Source: an uncultured Caulobacterales bacterium
GTDB lineage: Bacteria > Pseudomonadota > Alphaproteobacteria > Caulobacterales > Maricaulaceae
Direction: 5' to 3'
Length of the DNA: 39,355 nucleotides
Assembly (NCBI GenBank): GCA_937923115.1
Contig: CAKZTE010000084.1
Coordinates: forward strand, 1-39,355
Below the pieces are notes generated by a model that was not told the DNA's origin, made no database searches, and was given only the letters and a program-made list of their open reading frames with translations. Of the stretch, positions 1-10,744 are shown one piece after another. The position numbers and the translations under genes are program-made. Every line of letters begins with the position of its first letter. The first letter of the stretch is position 1.

Positions 1-507
1 TGCTACAGCTTGATGCTTTTATTACGGCCCCTTAAAATTAAATGGGCGACAGATACCTATCTTTATTTTCTGCAGCGTTGGGGAGCCACCTTCAATGGCA
101 GGCCCAACTATATTAGCTCTAAATGCGATATTGACGGGACAGATTATAGCCTGCTTACCATTGGCGAGGGCGTCACGATTTCGTCTTATGTGCGCATTCT
201 TACCCATGATTGGTCGCCCCATACAATGGGCAAAGCCATGGGCGTTTATACCGATAAACCGCTGGGGCATATTAAGCCCATTTCAATTGGGGCGTTTAGT
301 TTTATCGGGACGGGTTCGATTGTTATGCCTGGGACGACGATTGGAAAAGGCTGCGTAATTGGCGCAGGGACTGTCGCGCGTGGGACTATTCCCGATTACG
401 CGATGATTATTGGCTCACCCGCCAAAGTGATTGGTGATACGCGCGATTACATGAGCCGGAAGTTCCCAGAATTTAGTGACACAATTGCGCCTTATTATCA
501 AAATTAA
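1..507 (+). CDS. Left-handed beta-helix (hexapeptide repeat) acyltransferase, WcaF/LbetaH-like; 5' end may lie outside the window
   Basis: Hexapeptide-like repeats (IGEGVTISSYVRI, IGAFSFIGTGSIVMPGTTIGKGCVIGAGTVARGTIPDYAMIIGSPAKVIG). The frame is open to the window edge. Confidence 0.85.
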   Translation, partial: CYSLMLLLRPLKIKWATDTYLYFLQRWGATFNGRPNYISSKCDIDGTDYSLLTIGEGVTISSYVRILTHDWSPHTMGKAMGVYTDKPLGHIKPISIGAFSFIGTGSIVMPGTTIGKGCVIGAGTVARGTIPDYAMIIGSPAKVIGDTRDYMSRKFPEFSDTIAPYYQN

Positions 508-511
508 ACGG

Positions 512-1729
512 GTGAACATTCGAAAATATAGCGCTTTAGCGTCTAAGGCCTTCCCTTCACTTATCACTTTTTTTCTGGGCGTGGGTGCCCTTTATTTAGC
601 CGATGTGTTCATCACACGCGGTGCGAGTGTCGAAGAGATTGCAGAGTGGGCAACGCTAAAGTCTTTCATGATGGTTTGCGGAACCTTCACGCTTTTTGGG
701 CTTGATCAACAGCTTATTCGAGAACCCCAAGCTTCAAAGCTCATTGCAAAAGTTTCTATATTTCAAATCCTCATCATTGCTAGCTTGGCGGGTCTACTTG
801 GCTATCGATTAGGCTTTACGCCAAGCTATAGTGTTGGCGCGCTTGCCGTCGCAGGCATTGCGTTTTCAATAATGGCATTTAGCTGGTGGCGCACGAATTT
901 ACAGATGACAGCCGCTTACCTCTCCAATGGAACATGGCGACTGAGTTTTTTAATCGGTATAATTTTTCTTTCGCATCAATTTTCTATTTCAACAATTTTG
1001 ATTGGCGCTTTTGGGATTGGGCTACTCGTCATCGCAGGGCTCTTTATTCGAATGAAACCAAGGGCTGACTTAAGCTCCATTCATAGAGACATTAATAATA
1101 TCCGAGACATTTATATCATCGGAAGCAGCTACTTCATGGCAGCCCTCTCACTCTCTATCGCAGCCTATGGCGAGCATCTTGTTGTACGTGGACTGGGAAC
1201 AAATAGTGACGTGGCCCTATATTTTAACAGCGCCGTTTTATACTTATTTCCAGGTGTTATGTTCAATCAATATGTTGCGGCTGTTGTCGGGCCAGCCTTG
1301 CGACAGGATGAAGGCCGCGCCGTCACACTCATCAGAAAATATTATAAATGGACGCCAGTGGCGATTTTAGTAATTTGGCCAGGTCTGATGATAGCAGGTT
1401 CCATTTTAGGTACTCTAATTTATGGAGAGATAAAGACGCCTTTTCTGCTCATGGCAATTTTATCCTTCACGGCCTGCGTCCGGTTACTTTACATTGTGCC
1501 GAGCAGTTTTGTCGGCATTACAGCTAAAAAGAAACAACTCAGAAATATATGCGCCCTCTTTCTCGCTATCGCGATTTTCATGCCGTTCATGGCTTGGGGC
1601 TTTGTAAAGCTTGGTGTGGCCGTGATTATTGCCGTTGCTGTTGCCAATCTCATTAACTGGTCGCTGCGCACACTTGTTGGTCTCTCTATCGTCAGGCAGC
1701 GCTTCGCCCTTTATTCATTGCAGAGCTAA
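512..1729 (+). CDS. Polysaccharide flippase, Wzx/MATE-like multi-pass membrane protein
   Basis: Multiple hydrophobic helices across about 405 aa in an EPS gene context. GTG start at 512 preferred over the ORF-track start at 476, which overlaps the upstream gene. Confidence 0.75.
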   Translation: MNIRKYSALASKAFPSLITFFLGVGALYLADVFITRGASVEEIAEWATLKSFMMVCGTFTLFGLDQQLIREPQASKLIAKVSIFQILIIASLAGLLGYRLGFTPSYSVGALAVAGIAFSIMAFSWWRTNLQMTAAYLSNGTWRLSFLIGIIFLSHQFSISTILIGAFGIGLLVIAGLFIRMKPRADLSSIHRDINNIRDIYIIGSSYFMAALSLSIAAYGEHLVVRGLGTNSDVALYFNSAVLYLFPGVMFNQYVAAVVGPALRQDEGRAVTLIRKYYKWTPVAILVIWPGLMIAGSILGTLIYGEIKTPFLLMAILSFTACVRLLYIVPSSFVGITAKKKQLRNICALFLAIAIFMPFMAWGFVKLGVAVIIAVAVANLINWSLRTLVGLSIVRQRFALYSLQS

Positions 1730-1740
1730 GACCGATATTA

Positions 1741-2873
1741 TGACAGACCAAACCATTCACATTATAACGCCCTCAGGCACGCCGGCCAAACGTGTGCGCC
1801 TTGCCAAAACGCTCGATCTATTGGCAGCAACAGGCCGTCCGCTTGAGTATTACGGCTGGCAACGGGTTGACGGCGAGCCGCTGGCGGAGGGCATGGACGG
1901 CATTGTTGTCAACAAAGCTTTGATGAGCGGCGGCGGCTACCGTAATAAAAAAGCGCGGCTCTATTATCTCTGGTGGATGGTTGTTGTTTTCACATTTGTG
2001 CTGACGCGCGCGCCGCGCCGCGTTTATGCCCTTGGGCTAGAGACGGCCCTGCCTATCTGGCTGGCCAGCCGTATTCGCCACCGCACGCAATATGTTTTTG
2101 ATGACGCAGATCGATTTCTTTTGATTTTTGCTTTGCCAAAACCCGTGGAAAAATTTCTTGGCTTTCTGGAACGCAAAGTGTCACGCGACTCCCTCGCCCA
2201 TATTATTCCCAGCACCGCGCGCTATGATTACGAAACGGCGAAAATGACGGAAGTCTTTAATATGCCAAGCGAGACGCAGATTGGAGAGGCTGAAGCTATT
2301 GCAAAAACCGCTCCTGCGAGCAGTGCTTCGGCTAAATTACGGATCTATGTGAACGGCTGGCTTGACCCGACGCGGGGGCTTACGCTGATTGACGACGCGG
2401 TTGCGGAGCTTACGAAACGCGGCCGAACTGACATCACCTTTAAAGTCGCGGTCGGCAACCTTACCGCTGAGCCGCCTGCTTTTTTCTCACGTGAAAATGT
2501 TAACTATCTGGGCTCGCTCACCCACCTGCAATCCATGGCAGAATATAAAACATCAGATGCTGTGCTGACTTTTTACGATCCAGCTATCCGTATCAACCGT
2601 TTTGCAATTCCCAATAAATGGGGTGACGCGATTGCCATGGGAACGCCTGTTATTGTGAATGAAGGCGTTCAAACTGCCGCGCCTTTGCTGGAGGTTGGCG
2701 CGGCCTTTACAGTTCCCTTTGATGAGCCAATGGCACTGGCAGATTTATTATGTCATCTCGCCGACAACCCTGCCGCAGTCAAAACCGCCCGCAAGGCCGC
2801 GAGCAGTTTGCGCAGCCGTTATGTTTATTTTGACGAAGCCATGGCTCCCGTGATTAGCACGCTCACGTCTTAA
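1741..2873 (+). CDS. Glycosyltransferase (GT4-like)
   Basis: MTDQTIHIITPSGTPAKRVRLAKTLD start; C-terminal 'FAIPNKWGDAIAMGTPVIVNEGVQTAAPLLE' resembles a GT-B nucleotide-sugar site. Confidence 0.7.
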
Positions 2874-2888
2874 ACATAAACGGCATCA

Positions 2889-4250
2889 TTACATAAACGC
2901 TGTCAAGGACGTAACAATCGCGGTTGGCTGTTCTGCATTCGCCGCGAGAGTCCCTGGAAAAAGCACGGGAGCGGCCAGCTGGAAAACCGTGCCAGGCACG
3001 GCGTATATGCGGTAGGGGTTAGCCTCATACCCGACAAATTGGTTGGGCGTATAAGCTACTAACCGCTCTATGTGATGCCACGCCCCATCGGTTGCTATAG
3101 CGGTATCGCCTGGCTGCTCTTGTCCATTAATCAGCAAGCGCGTCTGATCATTATTGGCCGCTATGCAACTTCCAGAGGCCACCCTCATCCAAAACGATAG
3201 CGTATAACGCGGCGGCATTGGAAAACGCAGACCACTTATCGCCAAATAAGCCGTGACACTGCCGAGTGTCAACTCGCCGCCCGTGCCTGAGCCTGCTGTG
3301 ATGTCTAATGTGTATAGCTCAGTACCGTAGCGTAGAACGCCACTAGACGCGCCCGGTTTAAATCGCTGTGCTAAGCCCTCCATATGCAGAGGCATGGACC
3401 CGCGGTTACCGCCGAAATTGTCAGAATTATCGATATATTTATCGCCTTCCACAATGACGGAGCCATTGAAACTGCGGATATAGTCTGGCGCAACGAACCC
3501 ATTATTAAGCCGCACATCAAGCGGCTCCGGTTTGCCGCCAAACCGTCCGCCGTCTCCAAACATATTAAAGGTTACGGGCTGCACCAGATGAGGCGTGAGG
3601 GGAAAATTGATCTCGCCGCTGGCGGCGTCGGCGGTCATGACGGATTTATAATTAGCACCGTCATCGCTGACCTTAATCGAGAAATTATCCTCACCGACAA
3701 GGCCCAATTCGGCGCGGCCAGAAAAACCGCTTTGGAATAAGAGTGACGCGGTATCGGGCGCTTCGGCTTTATTGATCTTAAGTTGATGCCCTGCCCCATT
3801 GTGGCTGAACAGGCTCGCATCAGCTTTGAGGACAAGGCGGTTAAATGTGTCAGCGTCGGCATTAATGCCAAAGACATCAAATGTGAGCGCCGCTATGTCC
3901 ACAGCCGCTCCGCTTAACGCCGTCCAAGACTCGCCGCGCCAAATCAGGCAGATAGCCTCTTCTTCGATATTGACAATCAGTCCTTGAACCGGGGGGTAAA
4001 ACATCCAAGCCCCGTCAACGAAACCCGTGATGTGGTTTGCGTAGCCCGCGAAAGCCTCCAGCGGATCTGCGCTAATCAAATAAAAGTCTCCTTCATTTAC
4101 AAGAGGCGGCGGGGCGGAAACCCCGCGCGCTATAACACTCACATGTAAAAGCGCATCAAGCGCGCGCAGCGCTTCGTTATGGGTGACATGTTTTTGCGCT
4201 TGGCCTGGCATGATATAAGGCAGGCTTAGTCGGGCGGAGGTCTGGGTCAT
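2889..4250 (-). CDS. DUF2793 domain protein with C-terminal beta-sandwich/lectin-like region (tail-fibre-like)
   Basis: N-terminus 'LPYIMPGQAQKHVTHNEALRALDALLHVSV' matches the DUF2793 hallmark; C-terminal 'YTLSFWMRVASGS...GAWHHIERLVAYTPNQF' looks like a jelly-roll. Confidence 0.75.
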   Translation of the reverse strand: MTQTSARLSLPYIMPGQAQKHVTHNEALRALDALLHVSVIARGVSAPPPLVNEGDFYLISADPLEAFAGYANHITGFVDGAWMFYPPVQGLIVNIEEEAICLIWRGESWTALSGAAVDIAALTFDVFGINADADTFNRLVLKADASLFSHNGAGHQLKINKAEAPDTASLLFQSGFSGRAELGLVGEDNFSIKVSDDGANYKSVMTADAASGEINFPLTPHLVQPVTFNMFGDGGRFGGKPEPLDVRLNNGFVAPDYIRSFNGSVIVEGDKYIDNSDNFGGNRGSMPLHMEGLAQRFKPGASSGVLRYGTELYTLDITAGSGTGGELTLGSVTAYLAISGLRFPMPPRYTLSFWMRVASGSCIAANNDQTRLLINGQEQPGDTAIATDGAWHHIERLVAYTPNQFVGYEANPYRIYAVPGTVFQLAAPVLFPGTLAANAEQPTAIVTSLTAFM

Positions 4251-4314
4251 GCAAAAATCCTTAGCGGTGGTTTGCCCAAAGCTAAGGCCGCCTACAGAGG
4301 CGGGGATTAATTCA

Positions 4315-5436
4315 TTAAATCGCCGCTTTTACTGCGGTAATAATGATATCTTGGGTGGGGACATCAAGGTCGGGATACATCGGAAGCGCGATGACTTTGG
4401 TCATGGCGTCTTCTGTGTTCATCAACTGCCCGCCCTCAACCGGGTGATGGGCATAGGCCGTTTGGCGATGAATAGGGCGCGGATAATAACGCGCGGAGGG
4501 CACACCGCTTTCGCGAAGCGCGGCCTGTAGCGCGTCTGGATTTTCGACTTCGATGGTGAACTGTGCCCATGTGTTGCGAATCTGGTTATCCATCAAGGGT
4601 ACCCGCAAAACATAATTCCGAAGCCCGTCAATATAGCGTGCTGCAACGCCGTTACGCATTTCAATTTCGTCTTCAAAGACATCCATCTTTGCAAGCAGCA
4701 CGGCGGCCTGAAGTGTATCAAGGCGTGAGTTCAGCCCCACGCGCACATTATCATATTTGTCCGTGCCAGAGCCGTGAACATGGATTGACTTCATCACATG
4801 AAGAAGCGATGCGTCATCGGTTAAGACGGCGCCGCCGTCCCCGTAACAGCCCAAAGGCTTTGCTGGGAAAAAACTGGTCGTAACAACATCAGCCCAATGG
4901 CCAGGGTGATTGCCGTTCAGTGTTGTTCCGAAGCCTTGCGCGCAATCGGAAATGAGTTTGAGGCCATGCTTTGCCGCTATGGGCGCAATTGCAGGATAAT
5001 CTGCGGAGCGGCCAAATAAATCAACAGCGATGACGGCGCGAGGTGTCAACGCCCCGTCTTTTGTCACTTGCTCAATAGCGCGTGATAAACTGTTGGGACA
5101 AATATTATAATCGTCTCGCTTGACGTCGATGAAAATAGGTGTTGCGCCGCGCAGCGCAATGACTTCGGCGGTCGCGCAATAAGTAAAGGAAGGACAAAAG
5201 ACGGCATCACCAGGACCAATATCCCATGCCATAAGCGGCAGCAAAAGAGCATCAGTCCCATTAGCGCAGCCAAGTGCATGCTCGGCATTAGCAAACTGCG
5301 CGAGGCGCGCTTCGAGCTCGCGGACTTCAGGTCCAAGAATATATTGACCATGCGCAAGGACACGCGCAATGCCCGCATCAACAGCGTCCTTTATGCGAGC
5401 TTGCTGCGCGCCCAGATCAATGAAATTAATGTTCAT
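4315..5436 (-). CDS. DegT/DnrJ/EryC1/StrS-family PLP aminotransferase (nucleotide-sugar transaminase)
   Basis: 'NFIDLGAQQARIKDAVDAGIARVLAHGQYILGPEVRELE', 'GCANGTDALLLPL', 'ISDCAQGFGTTLNG', 'TTSFFPAKPLGCYGDGGAVLTDD'. Confidence 0.93.
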   Translation of the reverse strand: MNINFIDLGAQQARIKDAVDAGIARVLAHGQYILGPEVRELEARLAQFANAEHALGCANGTDALLLPLMAWDIGPGDAVFCPSFTYCATAEVIALRGATPIFIDVKRDDYNICPNSLSRAIEQVTKDGALTPRAVIAVDLFGRSADYPAIAPIAAKHGLKLISDCAQGFGTTLNGNHPGHWADVVTTSFFPAKPLGCYGDGGAVLTDDASLLHVMKSIHVHGSGTDKYDNVRVGLNSRLDTLQAAVLLAKMDVFEDEIEMRNGVAARYIDGLRNYVLRVPLMDNQIRNTWAQFTIEVENPDALQAALRESGVPSARYYPRPIHRQTAYAHHPVEGGQLMNTEDAMTKVIALPMYPDLDVPTQDIIITAVKAAI

Positions 5437-5506
5437 AGGGCGGCATAGACCGAAACGGCGCGCGGGTTAAGCTAAACTGGCAGCCAAGGCCGCGCCGCTT
5501 TATCAC

Positions 5507-6775
5507 TTATTGTTTCCAAATACCCTTAACGTCGACTATCGCGCCGCGCGGTGCTTTGGCGGCCTTAAACTCTTTATGGTCCACAAGCATTAGGTGAACA
5601 TCAGCCTTGGCGTAAGCATCGCTCATATCAACAAGCGTCGCGCCCTTAACAGGATCATAACCCGCTTCAACATTCGGCTCCACAACCAGCACAGTCCCAG
5701 CGTGATTATCCGCAATCTCGCGCGCGATCTGAAGCGATGGGCTTTCGCGCAAATCATCAATATCAGGCTTAAACGCAAGGCCATAGCAGGCGATCGTAAT
5801 GTCTTTTTCGTCTTTACCCAGCGCCGCGCAGGCCGCCTTCACGCGGTCAACAACGCGGTAAGGCCGGCCATCATTGACATGGCGCGCGGCCTGAATAAGC
5901 GGCGTATCATCTGGCGCCACTTCGGCAATGAACCACGGGTCAACCGCAATACAATGCCCGCCAACGCCTGGGCCAGGTTGCAAAATATTGACGCGCGGAT
6001 GACGGTTGGCCAAATGGATAACCTCCCATACATTCATATCAAGACCTTCGCAGACATTGGCTAGCTCATTGGCATAGGCAATGTTGACATCCCGAAAGGC
6101 ATTTTCCGCAAGCTTACAAAGCTCTGCACTGCGCGTATCTGTTGGAAACAATGTGCCTTCAACGAATAAGGCGTAAAGCGCCATAGCGCGCGCCGTACAG
6201 GCCTTGGTCATGCCGCCTATCGCGCGGTCATTAGAGACGAGCTCTTCAACGACTTTGCCCGGCAAAACCCGCTCTGGACAGTAAGCGATATGAACGTCAC
6301 AACCCTCTTGACCGCGCACTGGAAAGGACAAATCTGGGCGCGCTTCGGACAGGGCCGCCAAGAGGCGCTCTGTTGCGCCAACAGGAGAGGTCGACTCGAG
6401 AATAACAATGTCACCCTGCTTAAGGACAGGCGCAATCGCGCGGCCCGCACTCATGACGTATGAGAGGTCAGATTTCTTTTCGCCGTCAATGGGGGTCGGC
6501 ACAGCAATCATAAAGGCGTCGGCAGGCTCTGGCGTAAGCGTAGCGCGAAGAAACCCGTTCTCCACGGCGTCTTTGACATAGCCATCAAGATGCGGCTCAA
6601 CGATATGAATGCCGCCCTTATTTATCGTGTCAACGACATGCGGCGTCACTTCAAGGCCAACAATATTGAGTTTACGCGAGGCCATGACTGCCGCCGTCGG
6701 CAAGCCAATGTAGCCAAGGCCAACCATACAAATCGTGTCAAAAGGGCGGTCAGCCGCCAGCGTATGAGAAGTCAT
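5507..6775 (-). CDS. wecC: UDP-N-acetyl-D-mannosamine dehydrogenase
   Basis: 'ICMVGLGYIGLPTAAVMA', 'CPERVLPGKVVEELVSNDRAIGG', 'ELCKLAENAFRDVNIAYANELA', 'PGPGVGGHCIAVDPWF'. Next to wecB. Confidence 0.92.
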   Translation of the reverse strand: MTSHTLAADRPFDTICMVGLGYIGLPTAAVMASRKLNIVGLEVTPHVVDTINKGGIHIVEPHLDGYVKDAVENGFLRATLTPEPADAFMIAVPTPIDGEKKSDLSYVMSAGRAIAPVLKQGDIVILESTSPVGATERLLAALSEARPDLSFPVRGQEGCDVHIAYCPERVLPGKVVEELVSNDRAIGGMTKACTARAMALYALFVEGTLFPTDTRSAELCKLAENAFRDVNIAYANELANVCEGLDMNVWEVIHLANRHPRVNILQPGPGVGGHCIAVDPWFIAEVAPDDTPLIQAARHVNDGRPYRVVDRVKAACAALGKDEKDITIACYGLAFKPDIDDLRESPSLQIAREIADNHAGTVLVVEPNVEAGYDPVKGATLVDMSDAYAKADVHLMLVDHKEFKAAKAPRGAIVDVKGIWKQ

Positions 6776-6809
6776 AATCAGTCTCTGATTTTAGGAAATG
6801 AATAAATAA

Positions 6810-7934
6810 TTACTTGGGCGCGCGCTCAAGCAACGCCTTGATAATGCGCGGCACGGCTTTACCGTCACCGTAAGGGTTTTGCGTTTTCGCCATCGCGTCA
6901 TAAGCGGCACCATCATCGAGCAAAATAGTCGCCTCCTGAATGATTTTATCTTTATCCGTGCCAACAAGTTTCACAGTACCTGCGGTCACCGCTTCGGGGC
7001 GCTCTGTGGTGTCGCGCATTACAAGCACAGGAATGCCAAGGCTTGGCGCTTCTTCTTGGACGCCGCCAGAATCGGTGATGATAAGGTGGGCCTGGCTCAT
7101 GAGACGCACGAACGGCAAATAGGTTAGCGGCTCAATGAGGTGCACACCGTCAACCCCTGTTAAAATACGGTCAACGGGTTCGCGCACATTCGGGTTTAGA
7201 TGCATAGGGTATATAATCTGCGTATCGCCGCGCTCCGCCAAAGCCTTGAGAGCCTGACAAATATTTTCAAATCCGCCGCCGAAATTCTCGCGGCGATGCC
7301 CCGTTACAAGGATGAGTTTCTTGGACGGATCAATCGTTGGCATTGCCGCATCAAGTTTTGCTTGCAGCGCGGTGTCGCCTTTAATTTGTTCTAATATCAC
7401 GAAAAGCGCATCGATGACCGTATTACCGGTTACAACAATATTAGCTTTGGGCGTGTTCTCGCGTAGTAAATTATCAGCGGACCCTTGGGTCGGGGCAAGA
7501 TGAAGACTTGAGATGACGCCTGCAATGCGGCGGTTAATTTCTTCGGGCCAAGGCGCGTAAATATCATGGGTTCGCAGGCCTGCTTCGACATGGCCGACAG
7601 GGATGCGCTGATAATACGCCGCCAGCGCCACAGCAGAGGTTGTCGCCGTATCGCCGTGGACTAGCACATAGTCGGGCTTTACCGCCTCAAGGATAGGTTT
7701 CATTCCCGTCAATATGCGCGAGGTGACATCATATAGCGTCTGACCTTGAGTCATGAGATCTAGATCAAAGTCGGGCGTGATATCAAAAATCTCAAGCACT
7801 TGGTCGAGCATTTCGCGGTGCTGCGCGGTCACGCAAATTTGCGCGTCAATACCGTCCGCAGCGGCCAAAGCTTTTACGAGCGGCGCCATTTTAATCGCCT
7901 CTGGGCGCGTGCCAAATACAGAAAGAATTTTCAT
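6810..7934 (-). CDS. wecB: UDP-N-acetylglucosamine 2-epimerase (non-hydrolysing)
   Basis: '[23 protein letters not shown]', '[45 protein letters not shown]', '[30 protein letters not shown]'. Start set at the internal Met (7934). Confidence 0.95.
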   Translation of the reverse strand: MKILSVFGTRPEAIKMAPLVKALAAADGIDAQICVTAQHREMLDQVLEIFDITPDFDLDLMTQGQTLYDVTSRILTGMKPILEAVKPDYVLVHGDTATTSAVALAAYYQRIPVGHVEAGLRTHDIYAPWPEEINRRIAGVISSLHLAPTQGSADNLLRENTPKANIVVTGNTVIDALFVILEQIKGDTALQAKLDAAMPTIDPSKKLILVTGHRRENFGGGFENICQALKALAERGDTQIIYPMHLNPNVREPVDRILTGVDGVHLIEPLTYLPFVRLMSQAHLIITDSGGVQEEAPSLGIPVLVMRDTTERPEAVTAGTVKLVGTDKDKIIQEATILLDDGAAYDAMAKTQNPYGDGKAVPRIIKALLERAPK

Positions 7935-8028
7935 GATAAATAAATGTCCCACTTTGCCGCTTAAATAATAGCGTCTATTGGGGCGCTTTTACTAATCGCC
8001 CCTTTGATGTCAACTCCGCCGCTGCAGT

Positions 8029-9423
8029 CTACCCCCGCAGCAATCGCGTAATATAACCAACGTTAAAAGCCGTAAAACTGGCCAGCGCAATAGTCCGCAG
8101 CGGATAGTCGACGAAGCTGTGCAATATCACGGCCAAAGTCGACACGAGGAGGATTAAAATTAGCTTTCTAGACCGGCGACTAGCGGTAACGCCTTTCACA
8201 CAAGCCGTGATAAACCAGAGCGCAAATGCAGCCATAAGCCCGGCGCCAAACACGCCTAATTCCAAAATCAATTGCAAAGGATCGTTATGCGCTTGGTTGG
8301 CGAAGGTCGTTGTCATGGTGGCGCGGTCTTCATACATAAGATAGACGTCATAAAAGGACCCTGGCCCGCTGCCGATCCAGCCCATAGATTTAATTGCCTC
8401 GAGCGTGTTACCGTAAATAATTGAGCGCGAGACACTTTCGCTGTCATTGAGCTTGTCAGAGAATAAGGTCTGCAAATCCCCCGCTTTCAATATGGTCATG
8501 GCGGCAAATATAGCGACAACCGTGACAACCCCCATCATGACTTTAGGACGTTTCAGCTGTTTGGAGAATACCATCGGCAGACTAAGAACCGAGACAATTA
8601 TAATTAGTCCGAAGGCCGCAAAAGACTCCGCAAGCAGAACACTTGTAACCATTAAGATGAGCGCCATGGCCGCCAAGGCTATTTTGGGCACGCCATCTTC
8701 ATTTGATTTCAAGCGGCGATAACCGCGTGAGGCTATATAGATTGTCAGCGGGACCGCCATGACATTAAATATGGCGTGGTGATTAGAATTTGAGAAGAAG
8801 CCCACGGGCACGCCAATATTTGAAATCTCGTAAAACTTAAACTGTCCGGGATTAAACGCCTGCATCAGCCCTATTGGAAAGGTAATGACGGTAACCAAAA
8901 CCACGGCATAAAGCGTAAGCATTAACTCCCGCGCAGAGCGGGTCAGCGCCGCCGTCAGCAATATTGCAAGAGGTGGGAGGAAATCAAATAAGGCATTAAA
9001 AGTGTAGTCAGGCGTTAAGGACATCGGAAGCGCGGGTAAGTCCATTCCAATCTGCTCATACCCATATTTCACGATTCCCCGGCCTGGAAGGTCAGGCCAA
9101 ATCTCCGCAGGCATGGGAATAAGATAGGCCACAAAAATGATAATCGCCGCGAGCAAAATAATCAGCGGCCCAGTTACAGCGCGCCCTAAACCGTCGGGAT
9201 AAACTTTGGTTCGCGGGCCGTCCTGAATAACTGTCCAAGCGATGAGACCCAAAGACAGGGCGTAAATTACGGCCTTGCCGCCGACGATATCTTGGCTTGT
9301 CCCGCCCAGAACCAGGCAGAGCACCATAAATATGGGAAGGCGATAATTAAGCGCAGACGTACCAAAGCTCTGTATGGCCTGCGCGCGCTGAGTCGGCGCG
9401 CCGGGACGGGGGCGGCGCGCCAT
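8029..9423 (-). CDS. O-antigen ligase/polymerase (Wzy-like) membrane protein
   Basis: Polytopic membrane protein with 'GFFSNSNHHAIFNVMAVPL' and 'GSGPGSFYDVY...ANQAHNDPLQLILELGVFGAGL', typical of the Wzy_C family. Confidence 0.88.
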   Translation of the reverse strand: MARRPRPGAPTQRAQAIQSFGTSALNYRLPIFMVLCLVLGGTSQDIVGGKAVIYALSLGLIAWTVIQDGPRTKVYPDGLGRAVTGPLIILLAAIIIFVAYLIPMPAEIWPDLPGRGIVKYGYEQIGMDLPALPMSLTPDYTFNALFDFLPPLAILLTAALTRSARELMLTLYAVVLVTVITFPIGLMQAFNPGQFKFYEISNIGVPVGFFSNSNHHAIFNVMAVPLTIYIASRGYRRLKSNEDGVPKIALAAMALILMVTSVLLAESFAAFGLIIIVSVLSLPMVFSKQLKRPKVMMGVVTVVAIFAAMTILKAGDLQTLFSDKLNDSESVSRSIIYGNTLEAIKSMGWIGSGPGSFYDVYLMYEDRATMTTTFANQAHNDPLQLILELGVFGAGLMAAFALWFITACVKGVTASRRSRKLILILLVSTLAVILHSFVDYPLRTIALASFTAFNVGYITRLLRG

Positions 9424-10742
9424 TACGGCCTCCCCTCGGTCTTGGCCACTGCGCCAGACGAATTGTCGGCAGTCCGAGGCACGATATCCATACTTTCGAC
9501 GCGCATTGAAATGCGTTGATTAAATCCGCCGGGTTCAGCAAAAAGTTGCAAATCTTGAAACTCGCACCCCTCTGGGAGCGGTGGAATGTCAAACGATAGA
9601 GCGCCATTTTCACGGCTATCATCGCCAATAATGATGTCAAAAAATGGCTCCCGCGCAGGCATGCAGGATAAGCGCCAAAAGAAATAGCCTTGCTGCTGGC
9701 GATATTGCCATCGCCCCTGCATATCGGCCCTAAGGGCTTGGCCCGTTGGAGCCGTGATGAGCTGCTGGGCGAGAAGGGCCCGTTTTGGTGCGTTTGAGCT
9801 GGCATATAAACCGCCCGCAGCTTCGACCTCTGCCAACGCGAGGCTGGGGTCATAGGTACGCCAATTAAACGGGTGAGGCGCGGTAAGTAATTTAAAATCT
9901 GGATTATAAAGCGGGCGCGTTTTGCTGCCAGAAGCTTGGACTTCGGGCAAAGCCGACCAGTCTTTTAGAGCGTCCTGATAAAGCCCCAAACGGTTAAGCT
10001 GTAAGAAGTAGAAGCGAAGCAAGGTCTGGCGCACGAAATCATTGTCTTGCGCGCCGAGGAAGATAAATAAGGATTGCCTGTTATTGCGGATATCCTCTGC
10101 GTCCCAATTGGGAATAACGAATCGGAAATAGTCCTCGCCCCAGCTTGGTGCGCGCGCCAGTTTTTTTTCGATAAGGCCGCGCTGATCAGGCAGGCTGCTC
10201 AGGCTTTGGATGACTTGTAAGTCCCCAGTGGCCATATTACCCAAACGGTGTCGTAAATCGAGCGTCTCCAAAAGGGCATCAAAATTGCCGCCGCGCATGT
10301 CAATATAGCTAAGCGCCATGAGCGTTTTTCGGTCACGCGCATTGCGGGCTTTGGCCAGCATCAAGGTTTTTCTATCTTGCCAATTTAAGGTTCGTAGAAA
10401 ATCAGCGGTCGCAATCTGCGTAATCGCTTTCACATTCAGCGGCGCTTTGGCGAACGCCTGTTTCGCCCGCAATTTTACCGCATCGGCATCCGCTTCGGAA
10501 AAGATTAATTTACCTTCGGAAATATCTTTGCGATTTTCCGCCGTGCTGTAAGCCGCGAGCGTCATGTCATTGACCGCAATCAGCGCGGGGGCATAATCAG
10601 GGTTAGCCTGCAAGGTTGTAACAGGATCTACATCAAGCCCCATGCGTTTATTGACATTTTGCCAAAGCGCGAGGGCAAAAACGGACACGCCCAAAAGCGT
10701 AACCCCCGTAATAATAGCGCGGTTTATAAGGCCCGCAGCCAC
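9423..10742 (-). CDS. Hypothetical membrane-anchored protein with possible alpha-helical repeats, EPS locus-associated
   Basis: N-terminal TM helix (AIITGVTLLGVSVFALALW), GTG start. Start codon of the downstream wzy-like gene overlaps its stop at 9421-9425; wzc stop is immediately upstream. Confidence 0.7.
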   Translation of the reverse strand: MAAGLINRAIITGVTLLGVSVFALALWQNVNKRMGLDVDPVTTLQANPDYAPALIAVNDMTLAAYSTAENRKDISEGKLIFSEADADAVKLRAKQAFAKAPLNVKAITQIATADFLRTLNWQDRKTLMLAKARNARDRKTLMALSYIDMRGGNFDALLETLDLRHRLGNMATGDLQVIQSLSSLPDQRGLIEKKLARAPSWGEDYFRFVIPNWDAEDIRNNRQSLFIFLGAQDNDFVRQTLLRFYFLQLNRLGLYQDALKDWSALPEVQASGSKTRPLYNPDFKLLTAPHPFNWRTYDPSLALAEVEAAGGLYASSNAPKRALLAQQLITAPTGQALRADMQGRWQYRQQQGYFFWRLSCMPAREPFFDIIIGDDSRENGALSFDIPPLPEGCEFQDLQLFAEPGGFNQRISMRVESMDIVPRTADNSSGAVAKTEGRP

Positions 10743-10744
10743 AA

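Noticed and set aside
2889-4250. Prophage remnant around the DUF2793 gene
   Set aside because: No integrase, capsid, terminase or other tail gene nearby; flanks are EPS genes.
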